From Desulfovibrio sp. (GTDB lineage: Bacteria > Desulfobacterota > Desulfovibrionia > Desulfovibrionales > Desulfovibrionaceae), in assembly GCA_017450275.1 (NCBI GenBank), contig JAFSVD010000020.1, forward strand, positions 1 through 47,617: a DNA stretch of 47,617 nucleotides, read 5' to 3'. Of this stretch, positions 29,257 through 37,932 are shown one piece after another. The notes beneath the pieces are model-generated. The model made no database searches. It saw only the letters and a list, made by a program, of their open reading frames with translations, and was not told where the DNA came from. The translations under genes were made by a program, and so were the position numbers. Position 1 is the first letter of the stretch; every line of letters starts with the position of its first letter.

Positions 29257-30579
29257 TCATGCCTCCTGTATTGGCTGTTCAGGACCCTTGATGGCGTACT
29301 TTCTGAGGAGGAAAATGTCGAGAACCCCAAGGAGCGTATAGAGGATGATAAAGGCGATCAGGGAGAAGGAGACGGTTTCGGCAGCAAGCGGGGATACCGC
29401 TTCATTGGTGCGCATAAGACCATAGACGATCCACGGCTGCCTGCCGATTTCAGCAACCGCCCAGCCTAAGCCCAGAGCAAAGTAGGGCAGGGGAATGTTC
29501 CAGACAAGACAGGTGAGTAGGGTTGGGGAGATGATGGCGTTTTTTCTGGTCCAAAAGGCCGCAAAGGCGAGGAGAAGAAAGAGCATCCCAAGGCCTACCA
29601 TGAGGCGGAATGTCCAAAATGTTGCGGCAACCGGAGGACGATCTTCCTTTTGGAAATCCTTCAAGCCCTTGACTTCGGCGTCGGGCGAACCAAAGGAGAT
29701 CCAGCTCAAAAGCCCTGGAATGCCAAAGAGTTCCACGGAATTGGCCTGGGCTTCCTCTTCAGGAATGACCATAAGATGGAAGGGCACATTGCGTGCTGTG
29801 TCCCAATGGGCTTCCATGGCAGCGAGCTTGGCGGGTTGATGGACAGCCACATCCTTGCCGTTTAAATCGCCGGAAATGGCGAGCAAAAGCACCATGATCA
29901 AAGTCCAGGGGGCAACCATCTTAAAGGACATACGGAAAAAGTCTTCTTGGTGTTTGCGCAGAATATGCCAGGCTGAGACGCCAAGCACAAAAAAGCCGCC
30001 CAAAACCCACGAGCCAAAGACCGTATGGCAATACATGTTCCAGGCAAAGCCGTTGGTGATGACATCGAAAAAGCTCGTGAGCTCAGCGCGCTTGGCTGCT
30101 TCGTTGATGGTATAGCCAACCGGATGCTGCATAAAGCCGTTGGCTAAAATGATCCAAAGGGCTGAGATGTTGCCCCCAAGCGTCACAAGCCAAATACAGA
30201 TCATGTGGGCTTTTTTGCTCAGCTTCTTCCAGCCAAACACCCAGACAGCCAGGAAGGTCGATTCCAAGAAGAAGGCGACCGTCGCTTCAATGGCCAAAAG
30301 GGAACCGAAAATATCCCCGACGTATTCTGAATAGCGTGACCAGTTGGTGCCGAATTGGAATTCCAGGGTTATGCCGGTCACAACACCGAGGGTGAAGTTG
30401 ATAAGAAAGAGTTTTCCCCAAAAACGGGTATGACGCAGCCAGGCTTCATTGCCTGTCTTGACATAGCGGGTTTCCATCCACGCAACGAGAATAGAAAGAC
30501 CAAGCGTGAGTGGCACAAAAATGAAATGAAAAAAAACCGTGGCGGCGAATTGCAGCCGCGAAAGCATTACAACATCCAT
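29257..30579 (-). CDS. cydA: Cytochrome bd ubiquinol oxidase subunit I
   Basis: CydA (440 residues) carries the quinol site and haems b558, b595 and d. It opens MDVVMLSRLQFAATVFFHFIFVPLTLG, which includes the conserved His near residue 19 as haem ligand, and contains TLEFQFGTNWSRYSEYVGDIFGSLLAIE split across the second segment, and GRQPWIVYGLMRT near the end. The length and short periplasmic loop suggest the short Q-loop form. The start ATG 30579 has GAGGGGGG before it; upstream in-frame starts are rejected. Confidence 0.96.
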   Translation of the reverse strand: MDVVMLSRLQFAATVFFHFIFVPLTLGLSILVAWMETRYVKTGNEAWLRHTRFWGKLFLINFTLGVVTGITLEFQFGTNWSRYSEYVGDIFGSLLAIEATVAFFLESTFLAVWVFGWKKLSKKAHMICIWLVTLGGNISALWIILANGFMQHPVGYTINEAAKRAELTSFFDVITNGFAWNMYCHTVFGSWVLGGFFVLGVSAWHILRKHQEDFFRMSFKMVAPWTLIMVLLLAISGDLNGKDVAVHQPAKLAAMEAHWDTARNVPFHLMVIPEEEAQANSVELFGIPGLLSWISFGSPDAEVKGLKDFQKEDRPPVAATFWTFRLMVGLGMLFLLLAFAAFWTRKNAIISPTLLTCLVWNIPLPYFALGLGWAVAEIGRQPWIVYGLMRTNEAVSPLAAETVSFSLIAFIILYTLLGVLDIFLLRKYAIKGPEQPIQEA

Positions 30580-30607
30580 AGACCCCCCTCTGTTGTAGGT
30601 CAAAACA

Positions 30608-30636
30608 TATGTACCAAAAATGCGCTTCTTTCTCAA
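30608..30636 (-). promoter_or_regulatory. Candidate cydAB promoter
   Basis: On the minus strand TTGAGA (30636-30631) is followed after 17 bases by TACATA (30613-30608). The cydA start codon lies about 28 bases beyond the -10 box. The -10 match is modest. Confidence 0.4.
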
Positions 30637-30686
30637 CAGCCCTGCATTTCCACTCTCCCCATGCAAAGCGAAAACGTCCTTCCTCC

Positions 30687-30735
30687 TTGACGGGCGCTTT
30701 TCGCTTCTTATTGTCTACCAGATAGGGGCTATAAT
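30687..30735 (+). promoter_or_regulatory. Candidate htpG promoter region
   Basis: TTGACG (30687-30692) is followed after 16 bases by TATTGT. A better -10 box, TATAAT, lies at 30730-30735 without a good -35 box. No sigma-32 box pair at a usable position and no CIRCE element is visible, so heat control is not shown by sequence. Confidence 0.4.
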
Positions 30736-30797
30736 GCTTTGTCGCACAGCAGGATTGTCATATTGTAAAGAAAACACCCCATTGAAGGAAGGAATAT

Positions 30798-32729
30798 ATG
30801 GCTGAAGAAGTAAAAAAACATGAGTTTCGAGCGGAAGTATGCAAAGTACTAAATATTTTAACAAATTCTTTGTATACAAACCGCAAGGTTTTTTTAAGAG
30901 AGCTGATCAGCAATGCCTCGGACAGCCTCGATAAATTGCGTTTCCGCACCAATAGAGGAGAGCACCCAACGCATGACGTGCCCCTTGAAATTCGTATCAC
31001 CATCGACAAAGACGCGAAAACCATCACCATCGCCGACACCGGCATTGGGATGAGCGAAGAGGAACTCTCGGAGAATCTGGGCACCATTGCAAAATCAGGC
31101 ACTGAGGCCTTTTTACAGGCTCTGTCTGAAGCCCCGGAAGAGTCTGAGAAATCCGATGCTTCGGGAATTATTGGTCGATTTGGGGTGGGTTTTTATTCGG
31201 TCTTCATGGTTGCCGACAATGTGCGGGTTATCTCTCGTCCTGCCTATGCTGAGAAAGGCAGCCCTGCCCATGTTTGGACAAGCGATGGCTTGGGCACATT
31301 CACCATTGAAACGATTACCGATGAAAATCCCGTCAGAGGCACAAGCATTGTTGCGCATCTGAAGGACAATGCGCTGGAATTCCTTGAAAAAGGGGTTGTC
31401 CTGGAGGCTATCAAGACCCATTCAGGTTTTATTCCCTTCCCCATCTTTGTCGATGGCGAACGGGTCAACACCCAGCCCGCCTTGTGGCGTGAGCCCAAGA
31501 CGCAGGTGACGGAAGAGCAATATAACAGTTTTTATACCGCCTTCAGCTTCGATTCCAAGCCACCGTTTTCCGTGCTTCACATTGCGGTGGATGCGCCGGT
31601 GCAGTTTTCTGCTCTGCTTTTTATCCCTGACATGAAGGACGATTTCTACGTCATTGAACATGAATCCTGGGGACTTGATCTCTACAGCCGCAGGGTCTTG
31701 ATCCAACACAATACCCAGGAATTGCTGCCAGATTATTTCGCCTTTGTGAAAGGGGTGGTCGATATCGAAGATCTCCCCTTAAACATTTCCCGCGAGACAT
31801 TGCAGGAAAATGTGGTTCTTCAGAAAGTGCGCCAGGTTCTGGAAAAACAGCTTATGAACAAGTTGGAAAGCCTGGCAAAAGATCATCCCGATCAATACGA
31901 GCATTTCTGGTCGCTCCACAACCGGTTTTTCAAGCTTTTCTATCGGCATTGGGATATCCCCAACAAGGAAAAATTCATTGCTCTTATGCGCGTCGAATCC
32001 TCTGCTGTTGTCGACGGCAAGCCCGTTGGCTTGACAAATTTGGATGCCTATCAAGAACGGGCTCTTTCGGGACAGAAGACCTTCTGGTATGTGGCGGCGC
32101 AAAGTTCTGAAGCGGCAAAATTCAATCCCCATATGGACATGTTTAAGAAAAAGGGGATTGAAGTTCTTTATCTTTTGGAACCCATTGACGAAATCGTCTT
32201 CCAGGGCTTTGATACCTACAAGGAGTGGAATTTCCGTTCCGTGGAAACAGCCACCTACGACGATCTCAAAGATTTTCCCGATGTCGAAGAAACAGCAAAG
32301 GAAACGCCTCCTCTTTCCAACGAAGACTCGGATTTTCTGAACAGGTTGCTTGAGCATATGAAGAGTGTGCTCGGAGAAAAGGTCAAATCCGTGCGTCTAT
32401 CCAATCGCCTGGCAGACAGTCCTGCTGTCTTGGTCTCTGCTGACGGCATGACCACAAGCATGGAAAAAATCATGAAAGCGGTGAGCAACGACAGAAGCAT
32501 GCCGATACGTGATCTTGAAATCAATAAGGATCATCCCCTGGTGCGCGATATGGTGCGGATGTTTAAGGCTCAGCCCACGGATCCTGTCTTGCAGGGCATG
32601 ATCGAAAATCTTTACGACACCTGTCTGATTATGGATGGCTTTATCCTTGATCCTCAGCAGATGGGAGCACGCATTCAGCAGTTGCTTGTGCAGTCGGCTT
32701 CCTGGTACACCGAGATTCGGAAGCTGTAG
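30798..32729 (+). CDS. htpG: Molecular chaperone HtpG (Hsp90)
   Basis: The 643-residue cytoplasmic Hsp90 has the GHKL ATPase domain at the N-terminus: FLRELISNASDSLDKLR, IADTGIGMSEEEL, the GTIAKSGTEAF lid and GRFGVGFYSVFMVAD. The middle domain has LFIPDMKDD and SRRVLIQHNTQELLPDYFAFVKGVVD with the catalytic-loop Arg, and LPLNISRETLQENV. The C-terminal dimerisation domain ends without an MEEVD tail, as in bacteria. AAGGAAGGA precedes the ATG. The first 110 bases of the gene are AT-rich compared with the rest. A terminator follows. Confidence 0.98.
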   Translation: MAEEVKKHEFRAEVCKVLNILTNSLYTNRKVFLRELISNASDSLDKLRFRTNRGEHPTHDVPLEIRITIDKDAKTITIADTGIGMSEEELSENLGTIAKSGTEAFLQALSEAPEESEKSDASGIIGRFGVGFYSVFMVADNVRVISRPAYAEKGSPAHVWTSDGLGTFTIETITDENPVRGTSIVAHLKDNALEFLEKGVVLEAIKTHSGFIPFPIFVDGERVNTQPALWREPKTQVTEEQYNSFYTAFSFDSKPPFSVLHIAVDAPVQFSALLFIPDMKDDFYVIEHESWGLDLYSRRVLIQHNTQELLPDYFAFVKGVVDIEDLPLNISRETLQENVVLQKVRQVLEKQLMNKLESLAKDHPDQYEHFWSLHNRFFKLFYRHWDIPNKEKFIALMRVESSAVVDGKPVGLTNLDAYQERALSGQKTFWYVAAQSSEAAKFNPHMDMFKKKGIEVLYLLEPIDEIVFQGFDTYKEWNFRSVETATYDDLKDFPDVEETAKETPPLSNEDSDFLNRLLEHMKSVLGEKVKSVRLSNRLADSPAVLVSADGMTTSMEKIMKAVSNDRSMPIRDLEINKDHPLVRDMVRMFKAQPTDPVLQGMIENLYDTCLIMDGFILDPQQMGARIQQLLVQSASWYTEIRKL

Positions 32730-32753
32730 CACGCTCTTTTGAGACTGTATGGC

Positions 32754-32792
32754 AAAAAAAGGATCCATGTCCCAAACATGGATCCTTTTTTT
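32754..32792. terminator. Bidirectional intrinsic terminator
   Basis: GGATCCATGT (32761-32770) pairs perfectly with ACATGGATCC (32776-32785) around CCCAA, with seven A before and seven T after. It separates htpG from the convergent dehydrogenase gene. Confidence 0.93.
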
Positions 32793-32846
32793 GCGAGCAA
32801 AAAGAAAGCGCTTCCCGTGCTTTCTCATCTGATGATAGAGAGATGC

Positions 32847-33773
32847 TTAGGCTTTGTTCAGATCGCGAAGGAGATTGCTCACAGCCATCTCCCCCATCAT
32901 GGTGGTTGCGCCTATGGTGGATGAGGCGGTGTGGCTACCAATGACAACGGAGTCAAGGGCATACCACGCGGGATTGTTGGGGGGCTGGATGGTGAAGACA
33001 TCGAGGCCAGCACCGTAGAGCTTTTTTTCCTGCAGAGCCTTGAGCAGGGCATCCTCATCGACAAGTTCGCCTCGGGCAGTATTGATGAGAATGGCTGTTT
33101 TTTTCATTAAAGCCAGGCGTTCTTGGGAGATCATGCGGGCATTGTCGTTGGTTAAGGCTGCATGGAGGCTTATGAAGTCGCTTTCGCGGCACAGGGTGTC
33201 CAGATCGGTATAGGTGACATTGTTGGCTGCAGCCCAGTCGGGGTCAGTATAAATGTCATAGGCGAGAACGTGCATGGAAAAGCCCTGCGCCCGTTTTGCC
33301 ACGCATTTGCCAACAGCCCCCAAGCCCACGATGCCCAAGGTCTTTTGATAGAGGTCAAGGCTTTGGATCTTCCCCCAATCCCCGATTTTGGCTTTTTTAT
33401 CGATGAGTGGGATGTTGCGCGCAACCGCAAGCATAAGGCCAAAGGCGTAATCGGCGACCGCATTGCTGTTGGCACCAACTGTGCGCGAAACCGCAATATG
33501 GCGTTCTTTGCACAGCGCGCAATCGATATTGTCCAAACCAACACCGTATTTTGCAATGGCTTTCAGTTTGGGGGCTGCATCCAAAACGCGGGCATTGACC
33601 GGATCAATGCCAACAATCAGTCCTTCGCAATCGTGTATGCGTTCGATCATGGCGTCTTCGGAGAGAATGGAGCCTGTGTCGTTGCGAACGATGGTGAGAC
33701 CGGCATTGCGTAAACGGTCAAAAAGGTGGGGATTACTTTTTCCAAAGGATCGAGGAGTTACAAGGACTTTCAT
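32847..33773 (-). CDS. D-isomer 2-hydroxyacid dehydrogenase (SerA-like)
   Basis: The 308-residue NAD-dependent enzyme has the family plan: KLKAIAKYGVGLDNID, the Rossmann GIVGLGAVGKCVAKRAQGF with Asp downstream in YDIYTDPDW, LHAALTNDN, INTARGELVDEDAL (catalytic Arg) and a C-terminal His in VIGSHTASST. It resembles phosphoglycerate dehydrogenase without the ACT regulatory domain, so a serine-pathway role is possible but not proven; glyoxylate or hydroxypyruvate reduction is an alternative. The start ATG 33773 has AAAGGAAA about 11 bases before it. It has no obvious operon partner. Confidence 0.88.
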   Translation of the reverse strand: MKVLVTPRSFGKSNPHLFDRLRNAGLTIVRNDTGSILSEDAMIERIHDCEGLIVGIDPVNARVLDAAPKLKAIAKYGVGLDNIDCALCKERHIAVSRTVGANSNAVADYAFGLMLAVARNIPLIDKKAKIGDWGKIQSLDLYQKTLGIVGLGAVGKCVAKRAQGFSMHVLAYDIYTDPDWAAANNVTYTDLDTLCRESDFISLHAALTNDNARMISQERLALMKKTAILINTARGELVDEDALLKALQEKKLYGAGLDVFTIQPPNNPAWYALDSVVIGSHTASSTIGATTMMGEMAVSNLLRDLNKA

Positions 33774-33859
33774 GATGGGTGCATTTCCTTTTACGGTCAA
33801 TTGCCACACTTATAAAGATGTGTGGCTTGGAAGAAAGTAGAAGCCAGTTTTACATTTTC

Positions 33860-35924
33860 TTATCTGCGCAAGGCAATTGTTAGGGATTTCATACGATTCA
33901 TTTGTTTCGATAAAAGACTGACTGCTTTTGTGGCTTCATCCATTGCCTGTGCATTTTGGGACGATAGTGTATTCACTTCGACAATTGACTGATTGATCTC
34001 ATCACTTGCTGCGGACTGTTGTTCTGCGGCTGTTGCAATAGCATGGACTTGATCTGAAGTGTTTTCTACATTAGCCACTATATGTTGCAAAGCATCTCCT
34101 GATTCTCGTGCAAATTTTGTTGCCTCTTCTAACTTTTGTGCTGTGGTTTCCATTGCATGCATACTCTTTTCAACGCTTGTTTGAATAGATTTTGTGACTT
34201 CACCAACATCTTGTGTTGAATTCATCGTTTTTTCTGCAAGTTTTCTTACTTCATCGGCAACGACTGCAAACCCACGTCCCGCCTCTCCTGCGCGTGCAGC
34301 TTCAATAGCTGCATTAAGAGCCAAAAGATTTGTTTGATCGGCAATATCAGAAATAACACTCATAATTTGAGAGATATTTTGTGCATGTGTATGCAATTCC
34401 TGCATATCATCTTTTAAAGCGAGAGTTGCCTCAAGGGTAGATTCGATGCTCACTATGCAGTCAGAAACTATTTTAGCACCCTCTTCAGCATTTTGATGCG
34501 TCTGTTCTGATGCATTGGCAGCTTGGGATGCGTTATTCGCCACTTCCTGAACAGTAGAATTCATCTCATTCATCGCAGATGCAGCTTCTTGAAGTCTATT
34601 TGCCGACTCTGCAGCACTTTGATTGGATTGCGTTATCTGCTGTACAAGTTGATTTGATGCAGATGCAATTTGCTCAGTCATTTCTTCAAGTTGGATGGCC
34701 ACCTCATGAATACGATCTTGTCCTTTTTTGACCTCTTCACTTTGCTTGTGGGCAATTTCCATCGCTTCATTGGCTTTTTGTGCTTCTTCTAAAGCTTTTT
34801 TGCTTTCATTATTAGATTTAAGAATCATATTTTTCAGACTATCAACCATTTTTCGCAGCGCATCTCCAAGTTCCCCAAGCTCATCATTTCGTTGCACATC
34901 AAGGTGCGAATCCAACTTTCCTTCTGCCACATCTTGCGCAAAAAAGTTCGTTTTACGAACATCTCGTACCATAGATCGAATAACATAAAGCAGCACAAGC
35001 GCAACAAATAGAGTTGCAACCAACATGAGAAGAAGCGTACAATTTCGGATATAGCTTACTTTCTCTGAAAATTCAGATTCGAAAATGCACGAAATAACAA
35101 TTATTCCAGATTCAGGCTCGTTATAATACTCAATAATATGCTAGATACCATCATTTGACATCATTGCCTTTATACCACTTGTATTTGGGGCAATATTTCG
35201 CATCCAAGGCTGCGTCTTAAACATATTGATTTTAAGGATTTGTTCACTATTTTCATGGGCAGTTATAAGTCCAGTTCGTGCATTAACAAGATATGAATAC
35301 CCCGTTTTCCCAATAGTAACTCCACCAATAGTTCTCTTGGTAAATTCATTTGTTGTCATTATTCCATATATTACTCCGAGTATATCTTTTCTTTCATCGG
35401 TGACAGGCGCAGCTACGATAATAGCTTTTTCTCCAAGCGACTTACTCTTGACAGGTTCGCTCATGGCAACTTTGCCAAGCATTGCTTCTTTAAAATAAGC
35501 TCTCTCAGCAATTTACTTTTTTCCCAGACATTGGAGCAGAACTTGCTATAACATCACCATGGTAATTTGCAAAATTATATTGAACAAAATCAGGATGCGA
35601 TATCGGGAGCGTTGACATAAGTGCACGAACAGTATCAATACTACGATCTATTGTTTCTTTATCAGAAGTTTTAACTGCATTGGCATACGCTTTTATAGCA
35701 CTGTCGTGTGCAATAGAAAGCATTGTCTGTTTGTAGCTTGAAACAGAATTCTTGATATTTTTAGATATTACCTTATTAGCTACAGCCAAAATAGATTTTG
35801 AATTTTCCCTAAATTCATTGAAAATTATATAGGAAACAACAAAAGAAGCACCCATTATTAAAATAAGCAAAGTTGCCATAGTTGGCAAAAGAAGCTTGCT
35901 TTGCAACTTCAGTGATATGCGCAT
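33860..35924 (-). pseudogene. Methyl-accepting chemotaxis protein, broken by a frameshift and a stop
   Basis: Three fragments make one chemoreceptor. The first (35924-35505) has the N-terminal membrane segment and the start of a dCache-type sensor. It is interrupted near 35505-35515, where SGKKVN runs into a stop; the next frame continues with IAERAYFKEAMLGKVAMSEPV, so two bases were lost or one gained. The second (to 35150) holds the rest of the sensor (TIGKTGYSYLVNARTGLITAHE) and ends at an in-frame TAG; the same frame then continues [15 protein letters not shown] into the second membrane segment, a HAMP linker and an intact signalling tip ([27 protein letters not shown] in parts). The gene is AT-rich relative to neighbours. 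AAAGAGG precedes the original ATG. Confidence 0.88.
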
Positions 35925-36149
35925 AAATACACCTCTTTGTTGTTCTGGTAATAGTATTGTTGCTAGAGAGCTTGGCTGTTTCTGGCGGTGTATCTCACGC
36001 TGTTTTGCCTTTTGCCTGGCTGATAATCAGGCCTGCTGGACGAAATTCCCCCCATAAGACAATGCCTCTCTTCGCTCCAATCTGCCTTCTGGTGCCGGAG
36101 ACAGGTTGTTTGAGCCTCTATTCCTCTGCGTTGAGAAAACGGGAAACGT
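35925..36149. other. Intergenic stretch upstream of the chemoreceptor pseudogene
   Basis: I see no gene in the roughly 300 bases between the pseudogene and cysE. The first 50 bases must hold the old promoter and ribosome-binding site of the chemoreceptor. The rest is unremarkable until the hairpin element at 36150. Confidence 0.5.
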
Positions 36150-36216
36150 CAAGAACGTGTGCGCCGTAAAACCACATCCAGTAAAGGGGTGTGGTTTTAC
36201 GGCGTCTTCGTATAAA
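36150..36216. repeat. Intergenic hairpin element, copy 2
   Basis: The stem at 36161-36205 pairs GCGCCGTAAAACCACATCC with GGGGTGTGGTTTTACGGCGT through an AGTAAA loop. The flanks CAAGAACGTGTGCGCC and CTTCGTATAA match copy 1 at 20375-20440. Compared with copy 1, three stem pairs have changed on both sides and an A.C mismatch is replaced by A-T. It begins about 20 bases past the cysE stop on the minus strand, so it would lie in the cysE 3' end. Confidence 0.75.
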
Positions 36217-36223
36217 GCGTTGC

Positions 36224-37138
36224 TTAGCATTTTTTTGAGGATTTGCCCTGGATGACATGCGTATGGGGAGGAACATCCTCGGTCACCCAGACATTGCCGC
36301 CAATCACTGCGTGGTCGCCGATATGGATGCGACCGAGGATGGTGGCACCGGCGTAGACAGTCACATTGTTGCCAAGAATGGGATGCCTTGCGATGCCCTT
36401 GGTGAGCGTTCCGTCTTCATTTTTTGGGAAGGAAAGCGCTCCTAAGGTCACCCCTTGATAGAGCTGGCAGTGTTCGCCGATGATTGAGGTCTCGCCAATA
36501 ACGACGCCTGTACCGTGGTCGATAAAGAAATGGGAGCCGATGCTGGCTCCAGGATGGATGTCGATGCCGGTATGGGAATGCGCCATCTCCTGGATAATCC
36601 GGGGCAGCAGGGGGATCTTCTGGGTGTAGAGAACATGGGAGATGCGGTGATGTACCATGGCGTAGAGAGAGGGGTAGCAGAAAATAGTCTCCCCCGGGCT
36701 TATGGCTGCCGGATCGCCTTCGTAGGCTGCCTGGGCGTCGCTCGCTAAAAGATCACGGATTTCTGGCAGCTGCGAGATGAGCGCTGTTGCCGAGCTGTCG
36801 GCCTGCTCTCGGTAGTCAGAGGGGGTTTCATTGTGTTCCATAGCGTGCAAAAAGATAAAGCTCCGTTCGATCTGGTCGCGCAACAGATGGTAGACCGAGT
36901 CGAGATTGGCGGAGAGATGGTATTGCACCGAGCGATGGCTGACGCTTGAACCGAAATAGCCCGGAAAGACAATGGCACGCAATCGCTGCATGATTTCCGC
37001 AAGGACACTAATGGAAGGCATTTGGGCTGTTGAATTGATGGGCAACCAGACATTGTGTAAGGAGGTTTGCTGGCAGAGCTTGAGTACAACCGCATCGATG
37101 GCGGGGATCGAGGGAAGCGTGGATGGATGTTGCATCAT
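36224..37138 (-). CDS. cysE: Serine O-acetyltransferase
   Basis: The 304-residue enzyme acetylates serine with acetyl-CoA in the first step of cysteine synthesis. An alpha-helical N-terminal half leads to YPSLYAMVHHRISHVLY, then the left-handed beta-helix with GIDIHPGASIGSHFFIDHGTG in two rungs, GVVIGETSIIGEHCQLYQGVTLG and GNNVTVYAGATILGRIHIGDHAVIGGNVWV. Catalytic His residues are present in IDIHPGA and DHGTG. It is a little longer than the E. coli enzyme. GAGG lies two bases before the first ATG and five before a second ATG at 37135, so the start may be one codon later. The C-terminal tail lacks the long extension of some relatives. The gene stands alone. Confidence 0.95.
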   Translation of the reverse strand: MMQHPSTLPSIPAIDAVVLKLCQQTSLHNVWLPINSTAQMPSISVLAEIMQRLRAIVFPGYFGSSVSHRSVQYHLSANLDSVYHLLRDQIERSFIFLHAMEHNETPSDYREQADSSATALISQLPEIRDLLASDAQAAYEGDPAAISPGETIFCYPSLYAMVHHRISHVLYTQKIPLLPRIIQEMAHSHTGIDIHPGASIGSHFFIDHGTGVVIGETSIIGEHCQLYQGVTLGALSFPKNEDGTLTKGIARHPILGNNVTVYAGATILGRIHIGDHAVIGGNVWVTEDVPPHTHVIQGKSSKKC

Positions 37139-37286
37139 TGCCTCAAAAGCCCCAATGGGACACTAACGTTAGAAAAAAATGGCGGCAAGGATTGCTCAAG
37201 GAAAAGTCTTGATAATGTTGTGAGCATTGCCCACGTCCCAAAGAAACGATAGACAAGAGAGACTGCCATACGCAGAAGGAGGGGGT

Positions 37287-37478
37287 ATGGAGAGTCTTGC
37301 CATTGCACCAGCCACCATGACCGAGTCTCTCACCTACACCAAGAAAGGTGTGCCCATGAAGGCTTTGGGGCGTTCGATCAAAAAAGGAGAAAAAGAGATT
37401 GAGGAAGCAGAAGAGAGAGTGCGCATGGCGTTGCTTGCCAAGGAAGGCCTTGGGACGCGTCTTTCGGTTACCGTCTGA
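37287..37478 (+). CDS. Small hypothetical protein (63 residues)
   Basis: The frame has a strong ribosome-binding site (AAGGAGGGGG) directly before ATG 37287 and ends in a stop followed by an intrinsic terminator at 37490-37517, which supports a real gene. The product opens MESLAIAPATMTESLTYTKKG and continues with a Lys-rich segment and a charged helix (KKGEKEIEEAEERVRMALL). It has no cysteine, tryptophan, signal peptide or membrane segment, and I recognise no family. Its last 11 bases overlap the 3' end of the convergent Nudix gene. A small cytoplasmic adaptor or regulator is possible but not shown. Confidence 0.65.
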   Translation: MESLAIAPATMTESLTYTKKGVPMKALGRSIKKGEKEIEEAEERVRMALLAKEGLGTRLSVTV

Positions 37479-37932
37479 GGGAGAGGGGGGGAAGTCCGTT
37501 TGGGCTTCCTTTTTTTTGTTCAGCCAACTGGGTGAGGATAGGGGCATCGGCTGCCAGAAAAGGGAGGGCTTGGGCTTCTGACGGGGTCACCCAGCGGATA
37601 GGTTGGCCTTCATTGCCCTGAGGATGCCCCTCATAGGAGAGAACATGAAAAAAATGCAGGGAAACACGGAGGTTGTGCTCAGAATAGGTGTGGTCGATGA
37701 CGTGCCAGAAAAGCGCCTTCTTCACAACAATCGCCAACTCTTCGTTGAGTTCGCGGCATAAGGCCTTGAGCGGGGGTTCCCCATCCTCGCATTTGCCCCC
37801 AGGAAATTCCCAAAAGCCTTTAAAACGTCCTTTGTTTTTTTGGGCGACCAGAAAGCGTTCGTTATTCCAGACAATGCCGGCGGCAACCGTTAGCCTCGTT
37901 GGTGTGGTTGATTCATGCGTGCATGCGTTCAT
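37468..37932 (-). CDS. Nudix (MutT-type) pyrophosphohydrolase
   Basis: The 154-residue protein has a complete Nudix box, GGKCEDGEPPLKALCRELNEEL (Gly, Glu, Arg-Glu and Glu-Glu all in place; shown here in two overlapping parts of the family pattern G-x5-E-x7-REUxEE). The preceding AAGIVWNNERFLVAQKNKG and FKGFWEFPG match MutT, which removes oxidised dGTP, although the N-terminal extension and the substrate are uncertain. The ATG overlaps the ABC-F stop as ATGA. The last 16 residues (QKKGSPNGLPPLSLRR) are encoded over the terminator of the opposite gene. It closes the pyrK operon. Confidence 0.87.
   Translation of the reverse strand: MNACTHESTTPTRLTVAAGIVWNNERFLVAQKNKGRFKGFWEFPGGKCEDGEPPLKALCRELNEELAIVVKKALFWHVIDHTYSEHNLRVSLHFFHVLSYEGHPQGNEGQPIRWVTPSEAQALPFLAADAPILTQLAEQKKGSPNGLPPLSLRR
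37490..37517 (+). terminator. Intrinsic terminator inside the Nudix coding end
   Basis: GGAAGTCC (37490-37497), loop GTTT and GGGCTTCC (37502-37509) form an 8-base-pair stem with one G.T pair, then eight T. It is oriented for the 63-residue gene and lies within the last codons of the convergent Nudix gene. Confidence 0.8.

Noticed and set aside
35141..35165. TAG in the chemoreceptor as a recoded codon (for example pyrrolysine)
   Set aside because: A frameshift elsewhere in the same gene makes simple decay more likely, and chemoreceptors are not known pyrrolysine proteins. No recoding gene is in the window.
37138..37170. Possible fourth cassette end upstream of cysE
   Set aside because: Only the 12 bases TAGTGTCCCATT are shared with the copy B/thiG junction; neither conserved block continues on either side.
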